DNA of 64,000 bases from Gautieria morchelliformis (Eukaryota; Basidiomycota; Agaricomycetes; Gomphales; Gomphaceae), in NCBI GenBank assembly GCA_015179125.1, contig WHVA01000225.1, positions 107,160 through 171,159 of the forward strand, given 5' to 3'. Shown piece after piece: positions 20,390-32,399 of the stretch; position 1 is the stretch's first letter, and every line of letters starts with the position of its first letter. The notes below the pieces were generated by a model. That model was not told the DNA's origin and searched no databases. It saw only the letters and a program-made list of their open reading frames with translations. The position numbers were made by a program, and so were the translations under genes.

Positions 20390-22481
20390 CTTGTCCGCAT
20401 ATGCGCGACACTTGTCATGACGTGCACGGTGGTGGTGTCGATTTACGAGTGGGATATCCAGACTTGAGTGTCCCGTGGCGTTGTGATAGCGTGCTGTGAT
20501 AATAAGCAGAGCAGTCGACAAACATGGGAGGCGGCGTCGAATGGGGGGACACATGGACATGCACGCCGTCGAGGCCGATATCTCGATGGTGCTCCCCGTT
20601 CCTCGTGGAGCCCGGAGATGGCAGTAAACAGTAATCTTGTCGCGCGTTTTGTACGTCGTAGACCCCGATCGCGTTTCACGTGCGTTGCGAGAGGCGTCGT
20701 CGAGGGTTAATTGTCGTGAATGGAGGGCCACCGACTCGGAGTGTGTGAGGGGTTGATGAACATGTCCCCAGGATCGTCTGTACCGTGTAGAACCCAGCAC
20801 AATCTGCGAGCGATAGCGATAAACGTGGAGCGAGCCCTCGAGGACAAGTTTTTGGGTCATGAACCCGAGATTAATTCTTCCACTTTATGTTTGATGGTGT
20901 GATTTGAGCTCCGCAGGCATGTGCGGCTATCGACATCGTGTGCGACGAGGGCGGGGACTGGTTTTAGACTGTGGAAAACGAGTCCACGTACGCGCGAGCA
21001 TGTCGTGGTGTCCCAAGCTGGGCGGCGGTCATTATCTGGGTTTGGCACGGGCGTCGGGGTGATCCCGGGACGACGTCTGATGGCGGGGAGGACGCATCTG
21101 AGCCACTGTGCTGAGCTCGCGTAGCATCTGAGCTGAGCGCACCGCATTGCACTTACAAAGGAACAATTCTAGATGGCCGTTCCCAAACGTTGACTCACAC
21201 GCGCCTCCGAGCTCTTCTCGCTGTAACGCAAGGCGAGCTGGCCCCGGCGATTGCCGGACAGTTGATACTGTAGTTTTTGATTTCAATATTTTTTCGCCAT
21301 GCATTGGGCGACCCATTTTGGACGGATCACAAACGCTATCACCTTCTTCGCTTCATTTATCATTTGCGAAGCTCTCATAATTCTCCTATACGAGTCGAGA
21401 AGTTTCTTGTGGAGCACGCTGCCTGTTTTCGTTTTCACAATCACCGATCTATTTTATTTGGTATTTACCAACGCCTTTCCCCCTTGTTGTGGCAGATTCA
21501 CCTGATCCTGGCATCATACGTGCCAGCACGCTCGCCTCAGCGGATTTGCCATAAAGGGGTTCGTTTCGCCGAGTCGCCCATGGGAGCATGGAGGCGGGCG
21601 GTCAGACAGCGGTGGGGACGAGCCTGCACTGGACGCACGATGTGGGGCTATGTATTGTACTGGCTTGTGGAGAGAATGGAGACATGACGTGTCTTCGTTG
21701 TCGAGTCGTCTGAACTGTGGGGGCTGAAAATCAGAAATAGCTAAGCCCTGCCCGAAAGGTACTATCCAACCTAGTAAACTAAACAACAGGAGATAAGTAA
21801 AATAATACTTTATTAGCTTGAGAAGGGACTATTGTTTCTTGAAGTATTTGTTGGAATGCGAGCGACGTCATGTTGACGTCATACGGTTCATTAGTTTTCT
21901 TCGCGATGTACACTAGCTCTTTACGCAGTTGGAACCTGCTATCATCTCGCTTGATTCTCTAACAGTATTAATTTAAGAGCATCTGCGAAGGTTGAAGTAT
22001 ACCAAATACTCCTACACCAGTAGGACCTACTCGTCTTTGGTGTGCAGCTAATGATTGTTATAAACGCCACTGATAATAACATACAAAATGAATAGGAAAA
22101 ATACCTATTTTTCTAAAAAAAAAGAACTATTTGTGCAGTTGACCATGGGAACATCGCTCAATAGGCTCGGCAGAGCGAGGTGGCGCAGAAGCACCCATCG
22201 AAGCACAAAGGTCTTGCTACGGGTGTATATATTAGCTAACTGAATGGTGTGCCTAACATTGAGTGGCTTCATTTGCGGGCAAGCGAGGGAGCGCTCACCA
22301 GATCTGGCGTAGCAGGCCCTGCACCCGGGAGCGTGGTACTTGGAAGAAGAACTTAGCTCGAGTAAAAGACGTCGGACTTGGTTATTATTACAGCCTCCAC
22401 TACTACTTAAGCCCCCCATGTCTACCATCCCATCCACCGCTCTTTCCATCCCACTCAAAACACCACCATCCCTCCCGCACC
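20390..22481. other. unassigned CpG-rich then AT-rich region
   Basis: Short open frames exist on both strands but none shows a domain, a good intron set or consistent composition. 20400-21700 keeps many CpG sites, unlike the decayed transposons around it. 21780-22250 is AT-rich and could hold the promoter of the gene at 22482. Confidence 0.35.
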
Positions 22482-23868
22482 ATGTCCACCTGCAATACGC
22501 TCAACAGCAATGCCGCCGGTACATCCTTTCTATCTTCAATCCCGTGTGCTGACTCTGTCTCCAGCGCCCACAACCGACCCCATGTATCCGCCGCCGCCGC
22601 CGCCGCCCAGGTACCCGTCGGATGCGCCTGTCGTCTCCTACACCGTCGTCCCCTACACCTTCCCGCCGGCCCCGCCCCAGCATGCCAACCCTCTCTACCA
22701 CCAGCCGTACACCGTGCAGGGGCCCATGCTCGCCAGACCCGCGTCGGACGATAACGACAGCCTCGACCTAAGGCAAATACTGTCGCTGCTCAGCTCCTTG
22801 AGAGGCTGGAAGAGTGGCAGAACCAGGAGCAGTACCGTGCCCAGTACGCGGATCGGGGCGCGCCCACGCCCTCCCAGGAGGAGGGCCCGCTGCAGGCGCA
22901 CCGGCACGCTGGTGTCCATATGGCAGGTGTCACTGCCGTGCACAGTACGTGTCCTTTCTCATTCCCATCTCCTGCTTTTCACCCTAGCTTACGCGCGTCC
23001 TCTCCCACGCCCAGACCCTATCCTGATACCTGCGGGCACACAATCACCACGCCGCATGCAGAGTAACCAGCCGGCACCCATCGGCTGGCGTCAGGACGCC
23101 CGTCCGTATCCCCACTCCATGGCTGCTGGGTCCGCCCCTGCGCCGGTTTCTGCGCATAGTTATGCCCATGTGTCGGCGTCGGCGACGGACGGCGCGTATT
23201 CATGTTCGCCGTCGCCGTACGGCGGCGCGAGCGACCATGCGGGCATGGGGAGCGCGAGCACGAGCGCCGCGTTGGGTCCGTCCACGTCCGCGGCCGAGGC
23301 ATACGCGTTTGGGAACGCGTATGCCCACGCACCGCAGCCCTCTGCGTATGGTGACCCATCCAATCGCTCTATCGCCCCATCAACCGCCGCCGTCACTGTC
23401 TCGCATTCAAGCATGTACTCGCTCCTGCCGATGGACGTGGCGATGTCCGCATATGAGCAGGGACCGGACACGGGCGCGCAGCCCGCACACGAGTGGACGT
23501 GGCCGCCCGCCCCCGCCCCTTCCGCCAACCGGACCGCCACCAGCAGCACGGCCACGGCCTCCCTCCCCCGCAGCAGACTTCCACCCGCGGCCCCTGCGCC
23601 GGAAACTGTGCAGGGGCGCGACAGAGGCGGCCGCCCCGGCGCGATCCTCGCCCCATACCAATTCCCGGCAGTGCCCGTGGACGGGGCCACGGGGGCGGGC
23701 GTCGGCGCGTACAATGGGCATATGGACGTGCGCCCGGCGGGGACGAACCTGCGCGGCGGTGGTGCGGTTGCGAGTGGGAGTGGTGGCGGCGCGGTTGCGA
23801 GTGGGCGTGGCAGCGGCGCCGGGCGTGGGTTGGGCGGGTTGGGCGGGAACAGCACCAGGACCACGTGA
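22482..23868 (+). CDS. Pro/Ser/Ala-rich protein (about 396 aa)
   Basis: I do not recognise the family. ATG 22482 (CGCACCATGTCC) starts a 37-base exon. Introns fit at 22519-22564, 22714-22793 (weak GTGCAG donor, good CCTAA branch site) and 22945-23014. These choices give one frame to TGA 23866-23868. The product has a proline run (MYPPPPPPP), then a charged helix (LLERLEEWQNQEQYR). A long low-complexity segment rich in Ser, Ala, Tyr and Gly follows, and the C-terminus has Gly/Ala repeats. Such composition is common in transcription factors and co-regulators, but this is inference. Beyond the TGA the same frame continues sensibly to 23982 (VLVEREEGVVRRMGLGMTLEQ, then WVCEECDAEL). The true end may therefore be 23982, through an unseen intron or a nonsense change. 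Confidence 0.55.
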
Positions 23869-24892
23869 AAGGTCCTGGTAGAGCGGGAGGAGGGCGTGGT
23901 GCGGAGGATGGGGCTGGGGATGACGCTGGAGCAGACGCGGTGGGTATGCGAGGAGTGCGATGCGGAGTTGAGCAAGCAGTAGAGGGAGCAGCATTTCCTG
24001 CGTTTAGAGCCGTAATTTTCGAAAATGGAACATCGCCGAATGTCCCTGGCAGCACACCCATTCAGGCAATGGCAGATAGACTGCCTATGGCACCCTTAGA
24101 GTATATACCCCGAATAGATGGCCTTTCCACCTTTACAAACAGCCCCGGAATCTGGACTCTTGGGCAGACGTGTTATCCGTCAACCCATCTACTACCACCC
24201 CCTACCAGTCACTGCGGGAACAAACCCCCTGATAAATCAGTGGGACGTCCATACCCGGTTTTTGGTGGATGGTCCACCATCGGTTGACGGACACTCCACC
24301 GGTCCGATGGTGGACCATCCACCAAAAATCCCTCATGGTAAGTCCACCGGGTGCTCAGGGGTCCATGTCCCCTAACCACTCACAGTACATGGACTATCCA
24401 CTCACAGCAAAGCCGTTTTTTTCGTGGATTTTATATCCATATGCATATCAAGAGGAGCATCCCAACATGCTGTCAATTGTTTCTCCACCGGCATGCCGGT
24501 GGATTCTCCCATATCTGGGACATAGAGGTTCCTAGTTATATATAAAGGGTTATCCACTAAAATATATGTTCATACTCCACTCAAAGTTCAATATGAATTC
24601 CACTAAATTGGCACAAGGATTAACCATTCAAAATGAAGGGACTAAGGACGGGTAGGAAAAAAAGCACAATGTATAATCCTGTGAATCTTGCAGACCAACT
24701 CATATCACAGTAACTAGGTAATGAATTAATACACGCTAAACATTATGGAGAGAAGTAACTTACAGTTTGATTTATTTGCTAGGTTTCTTACATTAAGTAT
24801 GAGACGACTAACTTAGAGGTTTATGCCTGTTGCAGTCATTTTAATTAGATTAGAGGACATAGAGCACACAGGAAAATAGTACAGTACATGGC

Positions 24893-24976
24893 TTGAGCAC
24901 GATTCGAACGCGGGTGTTGTTGCAACAACGATTAGTCGCCCATCTGAGCGCGTAAACCACTGCACCACAGGAACCA
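24893..24976 (-). tRNA. tRNA-like sequence (pseudo-tRNA or SINE head)
   Basis: On the minus strand an A-box-like TGGTGCAGTGG and a B-box-like GTTCGAATC stand at tRNA-like spacing. The D-stem (GTGC/GCGC) and most of the T-stem pair. The acceptor stem pairs only in its outer half and no clean anticodon arm forms. A GTTGTTGCAACAAC hairpin replaces it. It is therefore not a functional tRNA gene; a tRNA-derived SINE head or pseudogene fits. It lies inside the CACTA element. Confidence 0.45.
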
Positions 24977-25560
24977 TTGCAAACACATGGTGTGACATGG
25001 TATAGGTTAGCAATAGGTGCACAGCGCGGATTACTGTAATATTGCTTGGCTTGTTCGAGGGTGGGCACCACACCGTGGAGACTTAGGAGACTTACCATTA
25101 GCGGACTGTTCTGGTGATGTAGTGTAATTGTTAGTAATGTAATTATTAGCTAGGTAGCTAAATCATGTGAGCTTGTATACGGAGCGCGTCACCGATTAGT
25201 ATGTATGGACGTATCTTTACGCTCACGGCAGTGGTTACAACGGACATTACAAGTAATCGCAGAAGTCGAATCTCTTCTTTCAGTAGCATTAGTTCTTTTG
25301 TGGCATCATCGTTCGGCGTTTTTGGGGGGATGTCTCTAGCTTTCTCTGTGAATTTAGAACTAACTGTGGCTGTTCTAGCTTTAGCAGGGAGGCGTTTGGC
25401 TTGCTTCTTATGCGGGGCCATAGTCGTCAAGCTAGAGCAAGGACACAGTCGTACTAGGTTGTAGTCTGTGAGGAATAAACCCGGCGCGCGTGCCATGGTC
25501 ACGTGATTGGATCTGTGCTTGTGTCTGCAATCTTGCTTCAATCCTGCTGCGCACTGGACG

Positions 25561-28500
25561 ATGCCTCTGTGTACGTGTGGGTGTGAGAAACAGTTATCCC
25601 AACGACAGATTCGGTGACATCTCAAGGACAGGCCTTCCCCATCTTTCACCGAACAAGTGCAGTTGGCTATAAACAGTGATTCTTCGTCTTTTGATCCGAT
25701 ATCTGCATCTCACATTATTGACTCTGACGTGCAACATGAGAACCACAAAACCACTCTCCATAATAGTCTCCACCATTCTCTTTACCCTGACGCACTGCCT
25801 CTGCCCACGGTAGGCAGCGAACTCATCAAAATCCAAGACAATGATGATATTAATGCCGTGAGCTGCGATATCGAACCGGTTGAGGGTCTGCGTGTGCGAG
25901 TGTCTAATCACACAGTACCCCAGTGGGATTGGGCTGATTATCAAGTGACTGCTGGTGATGAGGTCGATGGTGTCAATACGCTGGTGGAATCGCCTGATGA
26001 GAGTGAACTTCCCTGGGATGAACCGGACCATTTAGACACTGGATTATCAGCAGAGGAGGTTATTCTTGTGTTGGAACGCAAAATGCACAAAGATCAGGAA
26101 CGAGAGGCGGAAGAATCACGTATGTTTATTTATTGTCAACATACCTCTCGTCTCATTGAATTTGGTAACATAGAGCTCTGAAACCTTACACAGCCAGACA
26201 TGGACAACATCAAAATGTTTGGGTTACGATTAGAGGCGAACATATCGCGGCGCTGTTCCTCGTTGTTCCGTCGTGCATACCACGACCGTATCGACCTCAA
26301 TACATTCTACCTGATGCATCGCAGAATTGCGATCCTCGCGGGTATCAAACCAGTGATCCTTGACTGCTGCCCTAATTCATGTTGCGCTTTCAGACGCGAA
26401 TTTCTAAACGACGATATATGCAGCTTTTGCAAGGAGTCCAGGCATGACGAGTCTAACCGCCCCCAGGCACAGTTTGAGTATCTCCCGGTTATACCTCGAC
26501 TGCAAGCTTTCCTCCACAACCCTGCCATGATCGAAAAATTACAATATCGTGCGAACCGCGTGCACACTCCTAGTGAATACATCGACATATTCGATGGGTC
26601 TCACTACAGGGACCTCTTGGAATCTTATGTGGAAGTCGATGGTGTGCATCTCCCTCACTGACATTTTGAAAGTCCCCACAATATCGCACTGGGATTGTTA
26701 TCAGATGGCGTTGAGGTTTTCAAAAACATTCGCGGCGGCTGCGCAACTGCTTGGCCTTTCCTGGTCGAAGTATATAACTTGGACCCTGAAATCCATATTA
26801 TGTTGAAGTATCTCATGCCCCTCGGAATCGTACATGGTCCTCACCCCCCCAAAGACCACAACTCGTTCCTTGACCTCTTTTATCTGGAGATGCGCCTGCT
26901 AGCCTACGGGGTCCCTTCGTATCATGCACTAGAGCGTGCTAAGGTCATGCTTCGCGCGTACCTGATTACCAAAATAGCTGACATGCAAGCTCTCAAAGTC
27001 AATCAATACACCAGGGGAGCAAACACATTCTCCCCATGCCGAGCCTGTCGAATACAGGGATGTCGCGACCCTGACCATGATAACCCGTCTCATTACTATT
27101 ACCCATTAACAGCACCTCCCGGCGCAATCCGAATGGATGGATCTCCTGGCATCGATTGGGATCCATACTCGCTTCCCCTGCGAACTGCTGAAAGTTACAG
27201 GCAATCCCTCGAATACATAGAATCAGGCACAGACAAGAAGGTGCCATGACGCAAGGACTCAACGGCGAATCAATTCTGGTCAATCTACCTGGCTTCGACC
27301 GTGCCTTGAGCGTTCCCCACGACTTCATGCATCTTATGGAAGAGAATGTCAAAAAGTATCTGGTGGATCTTTGGACAGGTCGGTTCAAGGGACTGGACAC
27401 AGGTAATGAAAATTATGAGATTGATCCAGCGCATTGGGTTCTCGTTGGAGAAGAAACGACTGCTGCTACTGCCACAATTCCCGCCGCGTTTGTTCGCACC
27501 ATCCCAAACATTGCCAATGAATGTCACCTCTTTACTGCAGAGACCTGGTCATTTTGGTTTATATATATGGCACCATATCTCCTTGAAGGCCGACTTGCTC
27601 CCAAGTACTACAAGCATTTGATGCTCCTGGTGGAAATCTGCAAAATTTGCTTGCAGTTTGTTATCACCGATGCGGAAATCGACAACCTTGAGGGCAAGAT
27701 TATTCATTGGATTCGCAAATATGAAAAGTACGTTGTATACTCTATTCTGGATTATCTATGCCTGAACATCTACTGCTATGGAGGTACTACTATCAATATA
27801 AAAAGGAGCGATTGTCAACATGCACATTGTGTATCCACGCGCTCTTGCATATACCTGACGATATCCGACGGAATGAATGTGGGTGTACCCGCTTGAGAGA
27901 TACTGCGGGACTCTTCTGTCAAATCACGTTCCAAGCCATACACTGCCCTCAGCCGACGCATGATCCATAAGAGCCAGATCGCGTAAATCGAGCACAAGTA
28001 CAACTTATCACGAGAGCTCGACTTTTCTGACAACATATCTGATATCAGCACTAAGGAGAAGATTTACCCTGAATGTGTGTGACATCTTCATGTATCCATC
28101 ATGTTCATGTTACACAATTGCACAGATCCTTTGAGCATTCTTCGTTTCCCCCGAATCCGCGAGTTCAAGCCTGATGCTGCTCTGCGGCGTAAGACCGCCG
28201 CTCATCTTGCCACCCAATTTCTGAAACCACCGACCTTCATTGAACCCCGGCCCCCAGAGTTTTTCGAATCCTGGGGCAAAGTCCGAATTGCGAACGGCGG
28301 TGACTGCATCCGTACAGCCAAAACCGCGGCAAATCGGTCAGGTCGTGACACATCATTCGTCCGGGTAAGTCAGTGGTACTGCAGATAGTACGTGTACTGA
28401 GATGTCAGTCACTAGTATGATCTACAGGTGGATATTCACGCGCACCATCGCAACCGCCCACCAGTCTTCGAGACTCGGTGTTTCTATGGCCAGCTCCACA

Positions 28501-28796
28501 TGATCCTCACCTTCATATTACCTGATCACAAGATGTTTGGAGCACAGCCGTCACGTCGATTACTAGCAGTCGTCCAGAGCTGCGATACAGACGGGAGTGA
28601 TGCGACGCTCGCGCCTGTGACGTACAGGAAGATGCGCACATCAATGCAGGTCATCGAACTTACCGCCATCAGTTGCGTAATAGGCCGGGTCCCTATTGGG
28701 ACGACTAATATGTGGGGTATCATTGACAGGAGCAATGGTATAGCCCGGCCTTCTTTTATTGAAGACCCAGGATTGATAGAAGAGATGGACATGTAA
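25561..28796 (+). pseudogene. Plavaka-like CACTA transposase, decayed
   Basis: This transposase would cut at the terminal CACTG repeats. The N-terminus at ATG 25561 has a Cys cluster (CTCGCEKQLSQRQIR). An in-frame TGA (25615) follows where the family has Arg. The acidic linker runs to 26181. The family core follows: CPNSCCAFRREF and CSFCKES (about 26370-26440), YIPLIPRL replaced by EYLPVIPRLQAF, YIDIFDGSHYRDLL, then HNIALGLLSDGVEVF, LGIVHGPHPPKD, a CRACRIQGC knuckle, PHDFMHL, and KYEK joined by a probable intron (27728-27783) to YYYQYKKERLSTC. The C-terminus includes WVYPLERYCGTLLSN and FYGQLHMI. Frameshifts near 27245 and 27880 and the TGA make it non-functional. Confidence 0.85.
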
Positions 28797-29182
28797 TTAC
28801 CTTTCAGTTAGTGCTATTCATGGCTTTTTAAAGGATAATCCACCTAATTTAGAAGGATACTCCACTATGGTGTCTATGGTTTATCCATTGAAAATGATTG
28901 GAGATCCACATATAACTAATTGACCGGCCATTTATATTTTTCATGGATTATCTAGTGACTACATACAAGGTGATACTGTTATAATATGCGGGATCCTCCA
29001 CCGGCGCTGCTGTTGGAAAACCCCTTTGCGGTTTTAAGGGATTCTCCTTCAGCCTGGCAAAAATTGATCCACCTAAGGGATCGGTGGATGAATCGGTGGA
29101 TGCAACTCCGGTGGAAACTCCACCGGCCGACAATACCTGGTGGATTTTCCACCGGAGTTTGGTGGAGTCTTTTCCCGCAGTG

Positions 29183-30439
29183 CAGTGGAAAAGGGCCCAA
29201 GGACGCCGACAGACACGACGACGACCTAAGGTCCTTGAGAATTCCCGTGAGTACATTCCCCGCATTTTCATTCTCATTCTCCTCTCCTCGTTTGTGTTTA
29301 TTTTGTGTCCGTCCCACGCATCCCGTCTCTCTCTTGTTTTTCTTGACGATGGAGACGGGGACGGCGGCGGGTCCGGGTCTGAAAGGAATGACTCCGTGCG
29401 TGCGCCGGTCGCGCCCCGCTCCACATCCAAACAAAAACAAAAAAACGAAAAAAAAAAACAGAAAAAAAAAACAGGCAAAGCGACGCTGGAAAAACCCAAA
29501 CGCACCCAGGAGCCAGGGCAGGGATGCATTTCACGGACCTACAAGCCGGCCTCGACCTCCCATATATATACGCACTTCGGCGAATCAACGTTCATCGTTC
29601 CGGAGGAGAGGAATCTCGATTCGCACAGCCGGCTTGCATGGATATTGTAAAGTAGCCACACAGTAGTAAATAGATTGTATACTTCTAACTGGAGTGATCA
29701 ACGTAAAATCATTCGAAGACATAGCATTCGTGCGTGTCCGTGGAGGCGTGTCCGAATGCTAATTGGTAAAAAGTGTCCCAGCATGCTGAGGCTTCATGCC
29801 TTCCTTTGGGGTCTTAAGTGTGGCGCTGTGGGCTAGGCAAAGCAGGGCATAGCTTAGGCCTTCGTGGGTGATTGGGTCGTCCTTTGCCACATATTGATTC
29901 TTATCTAGGAAATTCCACACTTGCTCTCTGTTTCACACTGCAGAGCCTCGCCCCTCGTCCTCATCTGCTCTCCCTGCTGTGCTGTCCCCGCTCTTGTTCT
30001 GCCTAGGTGGGCGGTCCCTGGTGGCTGACCCTCCAAGCTCATCAGTGTGGCCATTTTGTTTGCTTCCTTTTACCAAAGCTTTCTGCATGCATATGTCATG
30101 GCTGTGGGCTATACTAGCTACTGACAGGTAGTGGTAGTGAGAATTTTGAAATTGGGTGATGGTGGTAAGCATGAAAAGCAAGCTACAGGATTTGAGATAA
30201 GAGGAGAATGGGCTGAAAAACAGTTTGGAGACAAGGGGCAGGCTCCATGCAGTCATGCAGCGGTGCCAGAGATGGGGACACTTGTCCTACTGACAAGTAT
30301 CTAAGGTGGTGTCTGTATGTACTATACAATACTCCTTTCAACATGATTGGAGGGTAATAAGCATTGCAATATGTCATAGAGTAGAGTATAAAAGAATCCA
30401 GCTTGTGTGCTGCATCCATGCAGACACTCAGTGAGTGGT
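29183..30439. other. unassigned region after the CACTA element
   Basis: No gene is supported. A Lys/Asn-rich open frame at 29348-29666 arises from A-rich tracts (29435-29475). 29740-29900 and 30100-30430 are featureless to my reading. Confidence 0.35.
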
Positions 30440-30690
30440 TTCTAGGTCAAAGTGCTCACTGGTAGAGTAAGGTATAATTGTTGATGCGATAATCTTCAGT
30501 GACCGAAAGTCCCTGTCTTAAATACATGAGAGTCCTATCTAATTATATCCTTGATCTATTGTCTGCATGGGCCACTGGCATTTCACTAGTCCACCATTCC
30601 TTGTGCTCACAGCCATTGCCCACTGTCCACCGTTCTCGGACGGTACCTTGATGTGTCAGCATGCCAAAGTGCCACACGTGCCAAGCTAAC
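30440..30690 (-). repeat. 3' LTR piece of copia B
   Basis: The segment matches 41211-41475 base for base over most of its length (shared CTGTCTTAAATACATGA and CCATTGCCCACTGTCCACCG). It is cut at CCAAGCTAAC by the LTR starting at 30691. Confidence 0.88.
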
Positions 30691-31389
30691 TGTCAGGATT
30701 GGTTTTTAGGTGTTAATATCGTGTATTAGTGAACACAGCGAATGCCCGAATAAATTGTGCGAATAAGTATGCCGTTCAGCGAAGAGAGTGAACCCATAAA
30801 TGTTCACAAGATAAGAGGGCTGCCTGAACAGAGCTCACCCTATCTACCATCGTAGCGAAAGAGCCCGTGGCACTTGACGATGTAACGTACAAGGTGTCAC
30901 GGAAGGGTTGTCTAAGTAGCGACAATCCCTTCACCGGCGAAGGCGCTCCTTCAGAGCCCTTTGCCGACAGCACAGAAAATAGTTTGAAGGCTAAGGTAAT
31001 GAAGATGAAGTATGAAAACTCACCAGTGATGCCTAAGTCTTCTTCTGGTTGAAGATAGAAATCTACAGGAGAAGGCTCAAGACAATAGTCACAGCGAGGA
31101 AGTTTGCACAAGATGGACGTATGATAATTGAACTGAGGAATATACATGTGAATGTAGACTACTTATATTGAATGCTCATATGATGCTAGCGAATAGGAAA
31201 GAGGCTGTCTGGAGTCAGGGTTGGATAGGGGTGTGCGGTCAGGATACATAATAGATGAAATAGACATACAATAGAGTGAAAAGGGGGGTGCGAACATGAA
31301 ATGACAGAGAGGAAAGAGGGCGAAGGCCCCAATGTATGAAAGCATGCTTGGAACCTGCATATACACCACCCTGCACAGACTCTTCACTG
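30691..31389 (+). repeat. TGTCA-family LTR, 3' truncated
   Basis: The LTR starts TGTCAGGATTGG and follows the full copies at 42204 and 61894 for about 700 bases. It stops abruptly at GCACAGACTCTT (31389), where an inverted piece of copia A LTR begins. Confidence 0.88.
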
Positions 31390-31562
31390 AGATAAGAGCT
31401 CTAAGGCTAAGACGACGTCAGGAGAAGCTGATACTATTAGTGGAAGGGAACCTCTGCGACTACAGGTTATGGGCCCCATGCTCTAAATCGCCCTAACCAA
31501 TACTACGCACTCTGGCTATCTCAACTATGCACAAAATCATGCTTATTGTCTAATCCCCATCC

Positions 31563-32380
31563 ATGACCGACCTCACCATCCCGCGACCTTCCATAACGGT
31601 TGAAAAATTCGACGGTACAAACTGGAGCACTTGGTCCTTCGGTATCCATGCCAGTCTACTATTTACCAATGCACTTGGTATTGCTGATGGCACCGAGACC
31701 ATCCCAACAAAGTCATCACTGCCGACCGATGAAGAGCTTGCGAAACTCGAGGATTTTCACAAGTGCTCTCATCAGGGCCTATCTATAGTTCTGTCGATGT
31801 GCCACCCCTTGGTTTACCAATCTCTCAACCTTGCTAAATCGCTCCGTGAAAACTGGGTTTCGCTCTCTGACAGATATGGCACCACCACTGGTCTCAACAC
31901 TTGGGATTTCAACAAATATATTTCGACCAAGTTCACTACCAACACACCTCTTACCAAACAGATCGACGGCATGTCAGAACTCTGCACTCACATCGTCACA
32001 TCTGGACTCGCCATTAGCGACTCTTTCCACGCCATTTTTCGTCATCCAAGCCCTTCCCACATCATACGAAGTCGTCCAGCAAACCATTCTCGCTACCGTC
32101 ACCGACTTCAAGAACATCTCGTGGTCTGACATATGCACTCGGGTCCTATCCGAGGAGCTTCGTCAGGGTTCACAGGTCGAATTCAGCGCAATAACTGTAG
32201 GTGGTAAAAAGAAGAAGGATGCCTGCAATTACTGCAAGGGAGATGGACATTGGGAAAAGGATTGCCGATGCAAGGCTCGCAGCCTCTCACGAGAGGAGGC
32301 CCAGTCTGAGGCACGAAAAGGAAAGGGAAAGAAAAAAGAGAAAAAGGATAAGGGGATGGCACCCTCAGTCCCTATTTAGA
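31563..32380 (+). pseudogene. copia A gag
   Basis: Gag starts at ATG 31563 with the family signature FDGTNWSTWSFGI. The capsid-like part runs to about 31990, shifts frame, and resumes as ALPTSYEVVQQTI. It ends in a CCHC zinc knuckle (CNYCKGDGHWEKDC, about 32222-32265) and a Lys-rich tail. The frameshift makes the product truncated. In intact copia elements Gag, protease, integrase and RT form one polyprotein. Confidence 0.85.
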
Positions 32381-32399
32381 AATGTTCTATTTCTTATCT

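Larger units (their letters stand above)
24210..29182 (+). mobile_element. CACTA transposon, Plavaka-like, complete ends
   Basis: This 4973-bp element has termini CACTGCGGGAA and TTCCCGCAGTG. CAGT flanks both sides (24206-24209 and 29183-29186); if the element is taken to begin with the preceding T, this is the usual 3-bp TSD CAG. Subterminal zones are packed with CCACCGG/CCGGTGG and TCCACC repeats (24260-24360 and 28830-29165), typical transposase-binding arrays. It carries a decayed transposase gene and a tRNA-like sequence. The target lies just downstream of the gene at 22482. Confidence 0.92.

Noticed and set aside
20345-21690. Several 100-170 codon frames on both strands
   Set aside because: The region is GC-rich and all frames overlap. 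None has domains or convincing splice sites.
22695-24287. Long frames on both strands overlapping the Pro/Ser-rich gene
   Set aside because: High GC opens all frames here. Only the plus frame continues through splice sites from a good ATG and keeps a sensible C-terminus.
29348-29666. Lys-rich frame with an NPNAPRSQ stretch that recalls an HMG box
   Set aside because: The lysines come from A-rich tracts, and no further HMG-box residues follow.
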